A DNA stretch of 29,555 bases, from the IMG/VR virus record IMGVR_UViG_3300044825_003425, positions 1 to 29,555 of that record. One strand, given 5' to 3'. Each line of letters starts with the position of its first letter. The stretch's first letter is position 1. This DNA comes from a virus. The notes below the pieces were generated by a model. That model was not told the origin of the DNA and made no database searches. It saw only the letters and a program-made list of their open reading frames with translations. Made by a program: the position numbers and the translations under genes. Positions 29,314 to 29,555 of the stretch are shown here, in pieces.

Positions 29314-29555
29314 ATCTCCTCCATCAGTTCTTTCACCGTGCTCATGACCGCATCCATCGCGGCGTCCGCCTCACTCACCGCTTCGCGCGCATTCCGCCGG
29401 ATATCCTGCGGGTTCTTCCGCGTAGTGTCCTTCAGCTTCAGGAGCTTGCGGGCCTTCCGGATGGACTGCTCCATGGTCATGCGCATGCCCTTCGAGAACT
29501 TCCCGCCATCGTCACGACAGCGAAGGACGAGTAGGCGCGCGGCCGGCGTGCCGTC
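29310..29555 (-). CDS. Helical protein, C-terminal part only (runs off right edge)
   Basis: Eighty-one codons are visible before the TGA at 29310, and the 5' end lies beyond the window. The sequence includes PAARLLVLRCRDDGGKFSKG, a basic helix (QSIRKARKLLKLKDTTRKN) and an acidic helical end (VSEADAAMDAVMSTVKELM). It overlaps the following gene. No family call is possible from this fragment. Confidence 0.6.
   Translation of the reverse strand, partial: DGTPAARLLVLRCRDDGGKFSKGMRMTMEQSIRKARKLLKLKDTTRKNPQDIRRNAREAVSEADAAMDAVMSTVKELMEEM

Larger units (their letters stand above)
825..29406. repeat. Dispersed GGAYRTCC near-palindrome, about 32 copies across the window
   Basis: Exact matches start at 825, 1337, 3454, 4565, 5496, 5739, 7909, 10017, 10241, 10893, 11523, 12967, 13118, 13444, 14132, 16038, 17217, 17257, 18356, 18428, 19328, 19958, 21675, 23022, 24382, 24672, 25000, 25824, 26762, 27865, 28430 and 29399. 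About 2 would be expected by chance. The centre is CA or TG mostly, TA four times (five counting 4565) and CG once. Ten-base AGGAYRTCCT is common, and 1337 has the 14-base form ACAGGATGTCCTGT. Sites lie in genes of both strands and all codon phases, and between genes. One-mismatch copies (for example 2530, 15258, 20825, 22334) were not counted. Confidence 0.85.

Noticed and set aside
1-29555. tRNA genes, CRISPR arrays, insertion sequences
   Set aside because: I saw no cloverleaf with a conserved TTC-loop, no regularly spaced identical repeats and no transposase. The dispersed GGAYRTCC sites are irregularly spaced, so they are not an array.

Overview
The window looks like part of a tailed double-stranded DNA phage or a related prophage-like element. 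It carries a PBSX-type portal protein, a large terminase subunit and a Mu F/SPP1 gp7-type head morphogenesis protein, surrounded by many small tightly packed genes that mostly overlap by 4 bases (ATGA or GTGA). I see no tRNA, rRNA, CRISPR array, insertion sequence or integrase. Base composition is moderately GC-rich by eye and GTG starts are frequent. The host cannot be named. Short -10-to-ATG distances (apparently leaderless mRNAs) would suit an actinobacterial or Deinococcus-like host, but that is only a hint.

Layout. (1) Positions 1-4489, minus strand: an HTH protein, two small proteins, the portal, then a head morphogenesis gene that runs off the left edge and is interrupted by a 173-residue mini-intein. 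(2) 4627-13103, plus strand: an uncharacterised 341-aa protein, a 113-aa protein, a MoxR/RavA-type AAA+ ATPase, a VWA (ViaA-like) protein, a 318-aa unknown, then a run of nine small genes that includes an adenine-methyltransferase-like protein, a DUF1643 protein, a membrane protein and a zinc-binding protein. (3) 13100-15080, minus: the large terminase and a small unknown. (4) 15250-17001, plus: three unknowns including a membrane protein. (5) 16991-17944, minus: a beta-class DNA methyltransferase. (6) 18024-22334, plus: small unknowns and a 570-aa protein with a very acidic segment. (7) 22344-29555, minus: accessory genes including a long repeat-containing helical protein, a papain-like cysteine-peptidase-like protein, a nucleoside 2-deoxyribosyltransferase-like protein and a helix-turn-helix/zinc protein.

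Regulation. Seven plus-strand promoters share a -35 box (TTGAC, mostly preceded by TTTCT), a 9-bp element (CTATAAMCT-like) starting exactly 8 nt after the first base of the -35, and a -10 box at 16-17 bp spacing. Five of them place the -10 box exactly 15 nt before the ATG, which implies leaderless transcripts. Two terminators run directly into the next promoter. Two minus-strand promoters carry the same element in reverse, over the -10 box. The HTH protein at 3902-4489 sits beside one promoter of each kind and is a candidate regulator.

The most striking signal is not a gene. The 8-bp near-palindrome GGAYRTCC, often extended to AGGAYRTCCT or ACAGGAYRTCCTGT, occurs about 32 times across the window, against roughly two expected by chance. 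It lies in both orientations, in all three codon phases and also between genes. This suggests a genome-wide DNA site for a binding protein, a modification enzyme or a segregation or packaging function. All counts were made by eye.
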